From: DATEPR01 sp036491115
Lineage (GTDB): Bacteria; Actinomycetota; Actinomycetes; Mycobacteriales; Pseudonocardiaceae
Direction of reading: 5' to 3'
DNA: 64,000 nt
Assembly (NCBI GenBank): GCA_036491115.1
Contig: DASXCQ010000068.1
Span: 40,265 to 104,264, forward strand
The notes below the pieces were generated by a model. That model was not told where the DNA came from and did no database searches. It worked only from the letters and a program-made list of their open reading frames with translations. Made by a program: the position numbers and the translations under genes. Positions 28,153 through 36,240 of this stretch are shown here, piece after piece; position 1 is the first letter of the stretch; each line of letters starts with the position of its first letter.

Positions 28153-29478
28153 TCACGAGGTGGTGTAGTCCTTGGTGGCGTCGGCTTCCAGCTTCTGCTC
28201 GGTGCCGGCGATGTCGTTGGGGTTGGCCAGGAAGTCCTGCATGTCCTTCCACTCGCCGGAGCCCTTGGTGGCACCGAACGTCGGCGGGGCCTGGTCGGAC
28301 ATGTCGAACACGATGTTGTTGCCCGCGCCGCGCAGCTGCTGCTCCATGGTGCGGGTGATGTCGTTCGGGTAGTCCGACAGCGGGATGTCCTTGTTCGGCG
28401 ACAGGAAGCCGCCGGTCTTGGCGAACACGCCGCCCGCCTGCGGGCCGGCCAGGAACTTCAGCAGCTCCATGGTCGACTTCTTGTTGTTGAACGCCACCGC
28501 GGCGTCGCCACCGGTCTCCACACCTGCCGGGTTGGCGGTCACCTGCGGGAACGGGAAGATCTTCGCGTCGGTGCCGACCTTGGCCTTGGTGCTGGACTGG
28601 ATGGCGGTGGCCACGAAGTCGCCCTCGTAGACCATCGCCGCCTTCGACTTGTCCTCGAACGTGTTGACCACGGACGTCGGGAAGTCCGTCTGCAGCGCGC
28701 CGGACTGGCCGCCGGCGATCAGCCGGTTCTGCTTGAAGTACGTCTGGAGGATCTTCAGCGCGTTGGTCACGCTCGGGTCGGTCCACTTGATCTTGTGCGC
28801 GCCCAGGGCGTTGTAGTCGGGCACGCCCGCGGTCTGCAGGTAGACGTTCTCGAACCAGTCGGTGAGCACCCAGCCGTCACCGGCGCCGATCGACATCGGG
28901 GTGATGCCGGCGTCGGCCAGTTGGCCGGACAGCGTGGTGAACTGCTGCCACGTCTTGGGTGGCTGCGCGCCTACCGAGTCGAACGCCTTGGTGTTGTACC
29001 AGACCACCGACTTGTCCGCGGCGTCGAAGTACACGCCGTACGGCTTGCCCTTGACGGTGGCGAACTGGCTCCACGCCGATGCCTGGTGGGCGGCGACGGC
29101 CTGCTGCACGTCGGCGGTCAGCGGCTGGAGCGCGCCCTCCTGGGCGAACTGGGCGATCGAGCCGGGCTGGCCGAGCATCGCGACGTCGGGTGGGTTCCTG
29201 CCGGCGATCTTGGTCTGCAGGACCGTCGGCAGGTTGTCGCCGTCGGAGGTGAACTGCACCTTGGCGCCGGTCTGCTGCTCGAACACCCGCAGGACCTGTT
29301 CGAAGTCCTTCTGCTCGTCGCCGGACCAGACGCCGGCGACCTGGATCGTCTGCCCCTTCAGGTCCTGGTTCGCGGTCGGCGCGGACGACGACGGCGACGA
29401 CGAGCCGGAGCCGCAGCCCGCCAGGCTCAGCGCGATCACCCCAGCCGCCGCTGCGATGCCCAATCCCTTGCGGTACAT
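28153..29478 (-). CDS. Sugar-binding lipoprotein of the ABC importer
   Basis: A 441-residue extracytoplasmic solute-binding protein, CUT1 type. The signal peptide ends in the lipobox LAGC, giving a lipid-anchored protein, followed by a Ser/Gly linker. The mature part has VFEQQTGAKVQFTSDGDNLP, DVAMLGQPG and WYNTKAFDSVGAQPPKTWQQF, usual for sugar-binding proteins. GAGGAG lies upstream of the ATG. It follows the ATPase gene by 40 bases. The substrate is unknown; an alpha-glucoside-type importer is my guess from layout only. Confidence 0.93.
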   Translation of the reverse strand: MYRKGLGIAAAAGVIALSLAGCGSGSSSPSSSAPTANQDLKGQTIQVAGVWSGDEQKDFEQVLRVFEQQTGAKVQFTSDGDNLPTVLQTKIAGRNPPDVAMLGQPGSIAQFAQEGALQPLTADVQQAVAAHQASAWSQFATVKGKPYGVYFDAADKSVVWYNTKAFDSVGAQPPKTWQQFTTLSGQLADAGITPMSIGAGDGWVLTDWFENVYLQTAGVPDYNALGAHKIKWTDPSVTNALKILQTYFKQNRLIAGGQSGALQTDFPTSVVNTFEDKSKAAMVYEGDFVATAIQSSTKAKVGTDAKIFPFPQVTANPAGVETGGDAAVAFNNKKSTMELLKFLAGPQAGGVFAKTGGFLSPNKDIPLSDYPNDITRTMEQQLRGAGNNIVFDMSDQAPPTFGATKGSGEWKDMQDFLANPNDIAGTEQKLEADATKDYTTS

Positions 29479-29518
29479 CGTTGTACTCCTCAGTCGTTCC
29501 TCGTGGCGATCGTTGTCG

Positions 29519-30721
29519 TCAGTCGTGCCAGATCGACAGTCCGGACTCCGGGTCGAAGAAGTGCAGGCGGGCGGTGTCCACCCGCACGGTCACCGACTGG
29601 CCCTCGAAGACCCTGGTGCGGGGGCTGAACCTGCCGACCAGGGTGGTGACGTCCTGCCGGCTGGCCTCGGGCAGCGCGATGAGGAAGCCCTCACCACACA
29701 GTTCGTCCGTCTCGTCGGTGCGGGCCGGCCGCACCTGGACCGGGAAGTGCACCAGCACCTCGGACCCCATGGCCTCGACCAGGTCGGCCACCGACTTCAG
29801 GACGAAGCCGTCCTGGTGGCCGGCGATCTCGGCGTCCTCCATGTCCTCCGGGCGGATGCCGACGATGACGTCCCGGCCCACGTACGCCTTGAGCGCGGGC
29901 CGGTCCTGCAGCACGGTGTCGGCCAGCAGCAGGCGCTGGCTGTCCAGCGCCGTCCAGTAGCGGCCCTCGTCGTCCGTCTCCAGCCGCCCGGCCAGCACGT
30001 TCATCCCCGGCGAGCCGATGAAGCCGGCGACGAACAGGTTCACCGGCCGGTCGTACAGTTCCTGCGGCGGGCCGACCTGTTGCAGCACGCCCTTGCGCAT
30101 CACGGCGACCCGGTCCCCCAGGGTCATCGCCTCGGTCTGATCGTGCGTGACGTAGACCGTGGTGACCCCGAGATCCCGCTGGATGCGGGCGATCTGCGCA
30201 CGCATCTGCACCCGCAGCTTGGCGTCCAGATTGGACAGTGGTTCGTCCATCAGGAACGCCTGCGGCTCGCGCACGATCGCCCTGCCCATCGCCACCCGCT
30301 GGCGCTGGCCACCGGACAGGTTCTTGGGCTTGCGGTTCAGATGCTCCGTCAGTTCGAGCACCTCGGCGACCTCGGCGACCCGCTTCTTGATCTCCGCCTT
30401 CGGCAGCTTGCGCAGGGTCAGTCCGAACGCGATGTTGTCGAACACGTTCAGATGCGGATAGAGGGCATAGGACTGGAACACCATGGCGACGTCGCGGTCC
30501 CGGGAGGGCACCCGGTTGACCACCTTGTCGCCGATCCGCACCGTGCCCTCGCTGATCTCCTCGAGACCGGCGATGATGCGCAGTGCCGTCGTCTTGCCGC
30601 AGCCGGACGGTCCCACCAGCACGAGGAACTCGCCGTCCTGGATTTCCAGGTTCAGGTCGTCCACGGCGCGGGTACCGTCTGCGTACACCTTGCCCAAACC
30701 GTCGAGCACAATTGCGGACAC
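29519..30721 (-). CDS. msiK: MsiK/UgpC-type ABC importer ATPase
   Basis: A 400-residue ATPase of the MalK/UgpC/MsiK group. Walker A is GPSGCGKTT, the signature is LSGGQRQR, Walker B is AFLMDEPLSNLDA, and the H-loop is YVTHDQTEAM. The C-terminal ~160 residues form the regulatory OB-fold domain. MsiK in streptomycetes serves many sugar importers. This copy precedes its own importer and there is no other ATPase in the window for the second importer. The GTG at 30721 lacks a ribosome-binding site; a TACCCT sits six bases upstream, so the message is probably leaderless. Confidence 0.94.
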   Translation of the reverse strand: MSAIVLDGLGKVYADGTRAVDDLNLEIQDGEFLVLVGPSGCGKTTALRIIAGLEEISEGTVRIGDKVVNRVPSRDRDVAMVFQSYALYPHLNVFDNIAFGLTLRKLPKAEIKKRVAEVAEVLELTEHLNRKPKNLSGGQRQRVAMGRAIVREPQAFLMDEPLSNLDAKLRVQMRAQIARIQRDLGVTTVYVTHDQTEAMTLGDRVAVMRKGVLQQVGPPQELYDRPVNLFVAGFIGSPGMNVLAGRLETDDEGRYWTALDSQRLLLADTVLQDRPALKAYVGRDVIVGIRPEDMEDAEIAGHQDGFVLKSVADLVEAMGSEVLVHFPVQVRPARTDETDELCGEGFLIALPEASRQDVTTLVGRFSPRTRVFEGQSVTVRVDTARLHFFDPESGLSIWHD

Positions 30722-30727
30722 GGGCGA

Positions 30728-30733
30728 AGGGTA
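30728..30733 (-). promoter_or_regulatory. -10 element of the ATPase gene
   Basis: On the minus strand it reads TACCCT with six bases to the GTG. This spacing puts the transcription start at the start codon. A clear -35 was not found. It suggests a leaderless message for the whole importer operon. Confidence 0.4.
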
Positions 30734-30834
30734 GGAGGGGCAACCCGAAGAGAACCTTAAATGCCGGCCCCGGTTGTCTGAGCCGGCGAGATCACCGAGC
30801 GGTCACGGCCGTACCGGCCGCTGCCCCGGTTCTC

Positions 30835-30840
30835 TACCGT
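30835..30840 (+). promoter_or_regulatory. -10 element of the response regulator
   Basis: TACCGT ends eight bases before the ATG at 30849. There is no purine-rich ribosome-binding site, so a leaderless start is likely. Confidence 0.4.
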
Positions 30841-30848
30841 AGAGCCCC

Positions 30849-31535
30849 ATGCACGAGATCCTGCTGGTCGAGGACGACCCCGCGGTGCAGGCGGCGCTGG
30901 TGCACGCGCTGACCGACCGGGGGTTCGCGGTCGAACCCCTGGGCACCGCGGTGGACGCGCTGCGGGCCGTGGCCGACCGGGTCCCGGACATCGTCATCCT
31001 CGACCTGGGACTGCCGGACCTGGACGGCGCCGCCGCCCTGCGCATGCTGCGCGGCGTGACCAACGTGCCGGTGATCATCGCGACCGCGCGCGGCGACGAA
31101 CGATCGGTGGTCGACCTGCTCAACGCCGGTGCCGACGACTACGTGGTCAAGCCGTTCTCCAGCGAGCAGCTGGTCGCCAGGATCACCGCGCTGCTGCGCC
31201 GCACCGCCCGGCACACCGACGACGACTCCGGCCTGCTGGAGGTCGGCGGCCTGCGGATCGACCTGCGGCAGCGGGTGGCCAGGCTGGACGGGCAGGACCT
31301 GGAGCTCAACCGGCGGGAGTTCGACCTGTTGGCCTACCTGGCCGCGCGGCCGGGCGCGGTGGTCAGCCGCCGGGACCTGCTGCACGACGTGTGGCGGCAA
31401 CGGCACACCGCCGACGACCAGACCATCGACGTGCACGTGTCGTGGCTGCGCCGCAAGCTCGGCGAGAGCGCCGCCCACCCCCGGTACCTGCACACCGTGC
31501 GCGGAGTGGGCCTGAAGCTGGTGTCGCCAGGGTGA
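30849..31535 (+). CDS. OmpR-family response regulator
   Basis: A 228-residue two-component response regulator. The receiver domain (1-~115) has the acidic pocket ED (residues 8-9), phosphoacceptor Asp in VILDLGLPDLDG, and KPFS (Lys switch) near 100. The OmpR-type winged helix is C-terminal (DLELNRREFDLLAYLAARPG, then YLHTVRGVGLKL). The downstream kinase start overlaps its stop. Neither target genes nor a recognition site are evident. The neighbouring secreted and ABC genes are possible targets, which is inference. Confidence 0.95.
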   Translation: MHEILLVEDDPAVQAALVHALTDRGFAVEPLGTAVDALRAVADRVPDIVILDLGLPDLDGAAALRMLRGVTNVPVIIATARGDERSVVDLLNAGADDYVVKPFSSEQLVARITALLRRTARHTDDDSGLLEVGGLRIDLRQRVARLDGQDLELNRREFDLLAYLAARPGAVVSRRDLLHDVWRQRHTADDQTIDVHVSWLRRKLGESAAHPRYLHTVRGVGLKLVSPG

Positions 31536-32881
31536 ACCGGGCGGTCCTGCGCGCCACCCTGCTGGCGACCGGTGCCGCCGTGATCGTCCTGTTGGCCCTG
31601 TTCGGCGTGTTGCAGTGGCGCGAGCTGACCACGGCCGTGTCGGCCGACGCGGCCCAGGAGGCCCGCGCGGTCGCCGGGTCGGTGGTGGCCCCGGGATCGG
31701 GTGTGGACGCCATTCGCGCCGCCATCGGCGCGACCCGGGACGGTGCCGCGGGGAACGTCGCCGTGCACCTGTCCGACGGGCGGACCGTCGGTTCCACGCA
31801 CGCGTCGGCCGGCTCGGTGACGTCGGTCGCCCGGTCCCGGCAGGCCGGGACGTTCCCCGCGCCCGGTGGGCAGGTGCTGCTGGCACCGGCCGGTCCGACC
31901 GCCGTGGTCGAGGTGTACCTGGGCCGCTGGGCGGTGGTCGGGCCCTGGCTGCGGTGGATGGGGATCGCGATGGCCGGCGGGGTGGTCGCGGTCGGCATCG
32001 CCGGGTTCGTCGGCTGGCACCGGACCCGGCCGCTGGTCCGGTCGGTGCGGGCCGTGGTGGCGGCGGCGTCGACCATCGGCGCCGGCCGGACCGGGGTGCG
32101 GGTACCGCCGAGCAAGGCCGCCGAGATCACCCAGCTGATCGGCACGCTGAACCAGATCTCCCGGCACGTGGAGGAGCTGATCGCCAGCGAGCGGGACTTC
32201 GTCGCCGACCTGTCGCACCGGCTGCGCACACCGCTGACCGCGCTGCGGCTGGACTCGGAGTCGATCGGTGACGGCCCGGTGGCGCAGCGGGTCCGGCACG
32301 CGGTGGCCGCGCTGGAGGCCGACGTCGACGACCTGATCCGCACGGCCGCCAAGGCGACGCGGGTGACGGCGGCCAGTTGTGACGTGGCCAAGGTGGTGCG
32401 TGACCGGATGGCGTTCTGGTCGACGCTCGCCGAGCACCAGGGCCGGGGCTGCGAGTGCCGGTGTGACGCCGGGGAGGCTCCGGTCGGACTGTCCGACACG
32501 GACATGGGTGCGGTGGTGGACGCCCTGCTGGGCAACGTTTTTCAGCACACATCGGCGGGCACGCCGTTCGCCGCGACCGTGGTGCGTTACGCGGGCTGGG
32601 TCACGCTGGTGGTCGAGGACGGCGGGCCGGGGATCGTGGACACCGAGGCGGCGCTGCGGCGGGGGGCCAGCAGCCGGGGGTCGACCGGCCTGGGCCTGGA
32701 CATCGCCCGGCACGCGGTGGAGGCCACGGGCGGCACCATCCACGTGGACCGCGGGCGGTTGGGCGGCGCCCGGATCAGGCTCCGCTTCGCCGAAGCCGGC
32801 TCCCAACACGACAACCCGGCCCCCAGGGCCTGGCGCCTGTGGTCGCACTCGGCCGACCTACCGGCCCCGGACGCACCCTGA
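31532..32881 (+). CDS. Sensor histidine kinase with a CECRC cysteine cluster
   Basis: A 449-residue membrane kinase with an N-terminal helix (residues 5-27), an extracytoplasmic part, a second helix near 150-170 and a HAMP-like linker. The dimerisation H-box is DLSHRLRTPLTALRL. The ATPase domain has N-box LLGNVFQHT, G1 DGGPGI and G2 GSTGLGLDIA. Between H-box and N-box is GRGCECRCDAG, three cysteines in five residues, which is unusual and might bind metal or respond to redox. The GTG at 31532 overlaps the response regulator stop. The input signal is unknown. Confidence 0.92.
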   Translation: MNRAVLRATLLATGAAVIVLLALFGVLQWRELTTAVSADAAQEARAVAGSVVAPGSGVDAIRAAIGATRDGAAGNVAVHLSDGRTVGSTHASAGSVTSVARSRQAGTFPAPGGQVLLAPAGPTAVVEVYLGRWAVVGPWLRWMGIAMAGGVVAVGIAGFVGWHRTRPLVRSVRAVVAAASTIGAGRTGVRVPPSKAAEITQLIGTLNQISRHVEELIASERDFVADLSHRLRTPLTALRLDSESIGDGPVAQRVRHAVAALEADVDDLIRTAAKATRVTAASCDVAKVVRDRMAFWSTLAEHQGRGCECRCDAGEAPVGLSDTDMGAVVDALLGNVFQHTSAGTPFAATVVRYAGWVTLVVEDGGPGIVDTEAALRRGASSRGSTGLGLDIARHAVEATGGTIHVDRGRLGGARIRLRFAEAGSQHDNPAPRAWRLWSHSADLPAPDAP

Positions 32882-32972
32882 CGACCGGCCGACCACGCGG
32901 GCGGTTGGCTGACGCGCACGGCGGTGGGCTGGGCCCGAGCACCGGCAGCCCAGGCGGCCCGAACGTGCGGCA

Positions 32973-32998
32973 GCCCCGCCGCACCGCAGCGGCGGGGC
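32973..32998. terminator. Hairpin between the kinase and the convergent secreted gene
   Basis: GCCCCGCCGC (32973-32982) and GCGGCGGGGC (32989-32998) form a perfect 10-bp stem with loop ACCGCA. It lies between two convergent stops and can serve both directions. Confidence 0.6.
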
Positions 32999-33014
32999 CG
33001 CCGATCCCCACGCC

Positions 33015-33689
33015 TCAGCTCGTGGGCGAGCAGGCGGTGGAGCCGACGTACACGTCACCGCTCATCGGCCTGGTGTTCTTGGGCACGCCGTTGGGGAACA
33101 GCTGGATGTGCATCATGTTGAGCGTGATGCTGCCGTCGTTCGGCTTGGGCAGGACGACCTCGTTGAGGATCACGTTCGCCAGGAGTTTGCCGTTCGCGGC
33201 CTTCACGGGAACCGTGTAGTCGTTGGGGATCTGCTTGGGCACGGTGATGCCGGTCAGGCCGCTGAACTGCCACGACGCGTTGGTGCCGGTCGTGGTGGCC
33301 GAGCAGGTCACCGAGTAGCCGGCCACCTTGATGGCAGGGCCGCCGTAGCCGGTCAGCGCGGACAGGGTGAACTTGGTGCCGTTGGCGGTGGACTTGCTGG
33401 TGTGTGCCTGCATGTTCACGGTGCACGAGGAGGTCGACGAACCGTAGGTGACGACGCCGTTCTTGGTCGCGCCCGCCGACGACCCGTTCTTCTTGCCGGT
33501 CAGGCTGCACGGACCCACCGGCGCGACCGTGATCGGGTTGCCGTTGCGCACCACGCCGGCCGATCCGGCCGAGGCGATCCCGGCCGCCGTCGCGTGCGCC
33601 GCCGAAGCGGGCGCCAGGCTCGCCAGGACCATCCCTCCCGCCACGATCGCACCCGCGACGGCCGCCTGCCACGCCCTGGTTCTTCGCAT
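33015..33689 (-). CDS. Secreted choice-of-anchor P family protein
   Basis: A 224-residue secreted protein. The signal peptide has RR, a hydrophobic core (VAGAIVAGGMVLASLAPASA) and ends near ASAA-H. The mature part has SVTCSATTTG, a LLANVILNEVVLP segment, SITLNMMHIQLF and a C-terminal GDVYVGSTAC. These are the features of the choice-of-anchor P group, small beta-rich surface proteins common in actinobacteria; the function is unknown. Conserved cysteines (CSLTG, SSCTVNM, CSATT, TACSPTS) may form disulfides. An AAAGGGGA site lies before the ATG. The 111 bases upstream (33690-33800) hold no gene. Confidence 0.8.
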   Translation of the reverse strand: MRRTRAWQAAVAGAIVAGGMVLASLAPASAAHATAAGIASAGSAGVVRNGNPITVAPVGPCSLTGKKNGSSAGATKNGVVTYGSSTSSCTVNMQAHTSKSTANGTKFTLSALTGYGGPAIKVAGYSVTCSATTTGTNASWQFSGLTGITVPKQIPNDYTVPVKAANGKLLANVILNEVVLPKPNDGSITLNMMHIQLFPNGVPKNTRPMSGDVYVGSTACSPTS

Positions 33690-33800
33690 GATCGTTCCCC
33701 TTTCCGCTGGTGAGGCCAGCGTGAACCGCAGGGAACACGAACACCATTCATCGGGTGGGTCTTACCAGAGCCCTATCGAGTGAACCATGATCACTGCCGG

Positions 33801-34346
33801 TCACAGGTCGGTCAGGGCCGTGACCAGCGCCGTGTACGTCCGGTCGGCGTCGGCGTCGCCGGTCCCCAGGACGATCGCGTCCGGCCGGTCCCGCAGGTAA
33901 GTGTCGAAGTCGTCGTAGATCTTCGCCAGCAGCCGCGGCCCGCCCTCATCGAGGACATCGTCGACGAACGTGCGCGTCTCGGCACGGTCCCGGCGGACGG
34001 TGCTGCGCTCCCGCAGGGTGAACCGGTCGGCGGTGAGCGCGATCTCGCGGTACTCGCCGCCCGCTTCCCGCGCCGCCGACTCGAAGCGCGCGACCTGCTC
34101 GTGGTCGGCGACCAACTGCGGCATGATCACGTCGCGACCGTCGGCCAGGTGCGCACCCGCCATGCCGATCGCGATGGTCCTGGCCGGCCCGAGCACGGGC
34201 CGGACGTCGTCCCGCCAGCCGCCGATCATGGTGACGATCCGGTCGATGTCCAGGTTCAGCACGCCGGGATGCCGGTCCACGTACAGCTGCGCGACGGTCG
34301 ACTTCCCGACGCCGGACGGGCCGTTCAGGTGGATCAGTCTGGGCAC
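33801..34346 (-). CDS. P-loop kinase-like ATPase
   Basis: A 181-residue AAA/zeta-toxin-like nucleoside-triphosphate protein. It begins LIHLNGPSGVGKSTVAQLYV, which is a P-loop (GPSGVGKST). Next come LNLDIDRIVTMIGGW, a conserved Asp/Arg patch (GRDVIMPQLV) and a lid region rich in Arg (TVRRDRAETRTF). Such small ATPases phosphorylate nucleotides, antibiotics or sugars; the substrate cannot be deduced. The GTG start lacks a ribosome-binding site and is preceded six bases earlier by TACACT, so it is likely leaderless. It lies 13 bases after the second importer's last permease. Confidence 0.82.
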   Translation of the reverse strand: MPRLIHLNGPSGVGKSTVAQLYVDRHPGVLNLDIDRIVTMIGGWRDDVRPVLGPARTIAIGMAGAHLADGRDVIMPQLVADHEQVARFESAAREAGGEYREIALTADRFTLRERSTVRRDRAETRTFVDDVLDEGGPRLLAKIYDDFDTYLRDRPDAIVLGTGDADADRTYTALVTALTDL

Positions 34347-34352
34347 CGGCGG

Positions 34353-34358
34353 AGTGTA
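34353..34358 (-). promoter_or_regulatory. -10 element of the P-loop ATPase gene
   Basis: TACACT on the minus strand ends six bases before the GTG. This is the same arrangement seen before the MsiK-type gene. Confidence 0.4.
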
Positions 34359-34359
34359 G

Positions 34360-35283
34360 CTACGCCTTGTTGGCGCCCAGGGTCAGGCCGGACACGAACT
34401 GGCGTTGCAGCAGCAGGTACACCAGCAGCGTGGGCACGGCGGTGATCAGCGCACCCGCCGCGATCAGGTTCTGGTTGGTGAAGAACTGGCCCTGCAGATT
34501 GGCCAGCGCGGACGTGATCGGCCGTTTGCTGCCGGTCTCGAACAGCACCAGGGCCCAGAAGAAGTCGTTGTAGATCCAGATCGACTCCAGCGTGGCCAGC
34601 GCGGCGAACGCCGGCCGGCACAGCGGCAGGATGATCTGCCAGAACTGGCGCCACACCGACGCTCCGTCGACCAGCGCGGCCTCGCTGATCTCCCGGGGAA
34701 TGGTACGCATGTAGTTGCTGAACACGAACGTACAGAACCCCATCTGGAACGCGACGTGGATCGCGATGACGCCCCAGTAGGAGTTGTACAGCAGGTCCGA
34801 GTCGCTCATCGCGTCCGGCAGCGGGATCAGCAGATAGAGTCGGTACAGCGGGGTGATGATCACCTGCGGTGGCAACAGGTTCCCCGCGGTGAACACCATC
34901 AGCAGTGCCAGGTTGACCCGGAAGTCGAAACGGGACACGAAGAACGCGACGAACGACGAGAACACCAGCGTCAGCAGCACGGCCGGCACGGTGATCAGGA
35001 TCGAGTTCCAGAAGTACACCGGCAGGTCGGACTGTGACCAGGCGTTGCCGTAGTTCTGGAACGTCAGTCCGTGCGGCAGCGACAGGTAGCCGTGCGCCGA
35101 GGTGTCCGCATAGGACCGCAGTGACGTGTACACCGCCCACAGCAACGGAACCAACCACACCAGCGCGGTGACCGCGAGGAACACGTGCAGCACGACCCGG
35201 CCCGGCCGGACCCGGCGCCGCCGGGTGACCACGGAAGGTTCGGCGTCCACCCATGCGGTGCGCACCGCTACCCCACTGCTCAT
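34360..35283 (-). CDS. Carbohydrate ABC permease (MalG-like) of importer 2
   Basis: A 307-residue permease with six helices and an EAA-loop (ISEAALVDGASVWRQFWQIILPLCRPA). The N terminus has a basic cluster (TRRRRVRPGR) before TM1. It is the last gene of importer 2 and its ATG overlaps the partner's stop (ATGA). It carries the usual YMRTIPREI coupling helix region. The substrate is unknown. No ATPase is encoded in this operon, so it probably uses the MsiK-type protein at 29519. Confidence 0.94.
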   Translation of the reverse strand: MSSGVAVRTAWVDAEPSVVTRRRRVRPGRVVLHVFLAVTALVWLVPLLWAVYTSLRSYADTSAHGYLSLPHGLTFQNYGNAWSQSDLPVYFWNSILITVPAVLLTLVFSSFVAFFVSRFDFRVNLALLMVFTAGNLLPPQVIITPLYRLYLLIPLPDAMSDSDLLYNSYWGVIAIHVAFQMGFCTFVFSNYMRTIPREISEAALVDGASVWRQFWQIILPLCRPAFAALATLESIWIYNDFFWALVLFETGSKRPITSALANLQGQFFTNQNLIAAGALITAVPTLLVYLLLQRQFVSGLTLGANKA

Positions 35284-36239
35284 CGGACCCGCTCCTTGCG
35301 GAAGGTCTGCACCAGGTACGGGATGATCACGATCAGTGAGATCACCAGCAGCACGGCGGCGATGGCCGAGCCGAACCCGATGCGCGGCGACTCGCCGAGG
35401 ATGTTGTTGGTGATGAGCAGCGACAGCAGTTCCAGTCCGGGTTTGGTGCCGTTGTTGCCGCCCATGATGTAGACGAGGTCGAAGGCGCGCAGCGACTCGA
35501 TCACGGTGACCACGGCGACGATGATGTTGATCGGTTTCATCGACGGGAAGATCACGTGAGCGAACGTCTGCCACTGGTTGGCGCCGTCGATGGCGGCTGC
35601 CTCGGGCAGCGCGGGGTCCATGCCCTTCAGGCCGGCCAGGTACAGCACCATGATGTAGGCGGCGTGCCGCCAGCTCGCCGCGACCAGCACGGCCCACAGG
35701 TTCAGGTGCGGGTTGCCCAGCCAGTCGATGTAGTGGCCGGGGCGGTTGGTGCCGAACAGGCTGTTCAGCAGGCCGGTGTCCGGGTTGTAGATGATCTCCC
35801 AGATGAACCCGACGACGGCCAGCGACACGACCATGGGCAGGAAGATCGCGGTCTGGTAGAAGCGGGTGAACCGGATCTGCTTGTTCAGCTGGTAGGCCAG
35901 GAACATGCCCAACGGCGTGGGGATCAGCAGGAAGAACGCCAGCCATTCGAAGTTGTGCGCCAGCGCCGGCCAGAAGGCCGGATAGTTGGTGAACAGCTGC
36001 TCGTAGTTGCGCGGCCCGACGAACGAGATGCTGTCCAGGCCGATGCCGTTCCAGTCGGTGAAGGACAGCACCAGCGACGCGATGGTGGGCACCCAGACGA
36101 ACACGATGTGCGCGAGCGTCGGGATGCCCACCATCAGGCCGAGCACGATCTTGTCCCGGCGGGACAGCCTGCGCACGCGGCGCGACCTCGGCCGGTCGCC
36201 GCCGCCGCGCGTGGATGACCGCCGCAGTGTCGCCGTCAT
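35280..36239 (-). CDS. Carbohydrate ABC permease (MalF-like) of importer 2
   Basis: A 319-residue MalF-type permease of normal length, unlike the enlarged one at 26766. It has a basic N terminus (RRSSTRGG ... RRVRRLSRRDK) and six membrane helices. The coupling loop reads LPEAAAIDGANQWQTFAHVIFPSMKP. The ATG at 36239 lies one base beyond the binding-protein stop. An in-frame ATG farther upstream would overlap the binding protein by more than 40 codons and is rejected. Confidence 0.93.
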   Translation of the reverse strand: MTATLRRSSTRGGGDRPRSRRVRRLSRRDKIVLGLMVGIPTLAHIVFVWVPTIASLVLSFTDWNGIGLDSISFVGPRNYEQLFTNYPAFWPALAHNFEWLAFFLLIPTPLGMFLAYQLNKQIRFTRFYQTAIFLPMVVSLAVVGFIWEIIYNPDTGLLNSLFGTNRPGHYIDWLGNPHLNLWAVLVAASWRHAAYIMVLYLAGLKGMDPALPEAAAIDGANQWQTFAHVIFPSMKPINIIVAVVTVIESLRAFDLVYIMGGNNGTKPGLELLSLLITNNILGESPRIGFGSAIAAVLLVISLIVIIPYLVQTFRKERVR

Positions 36240-36240
36240 G

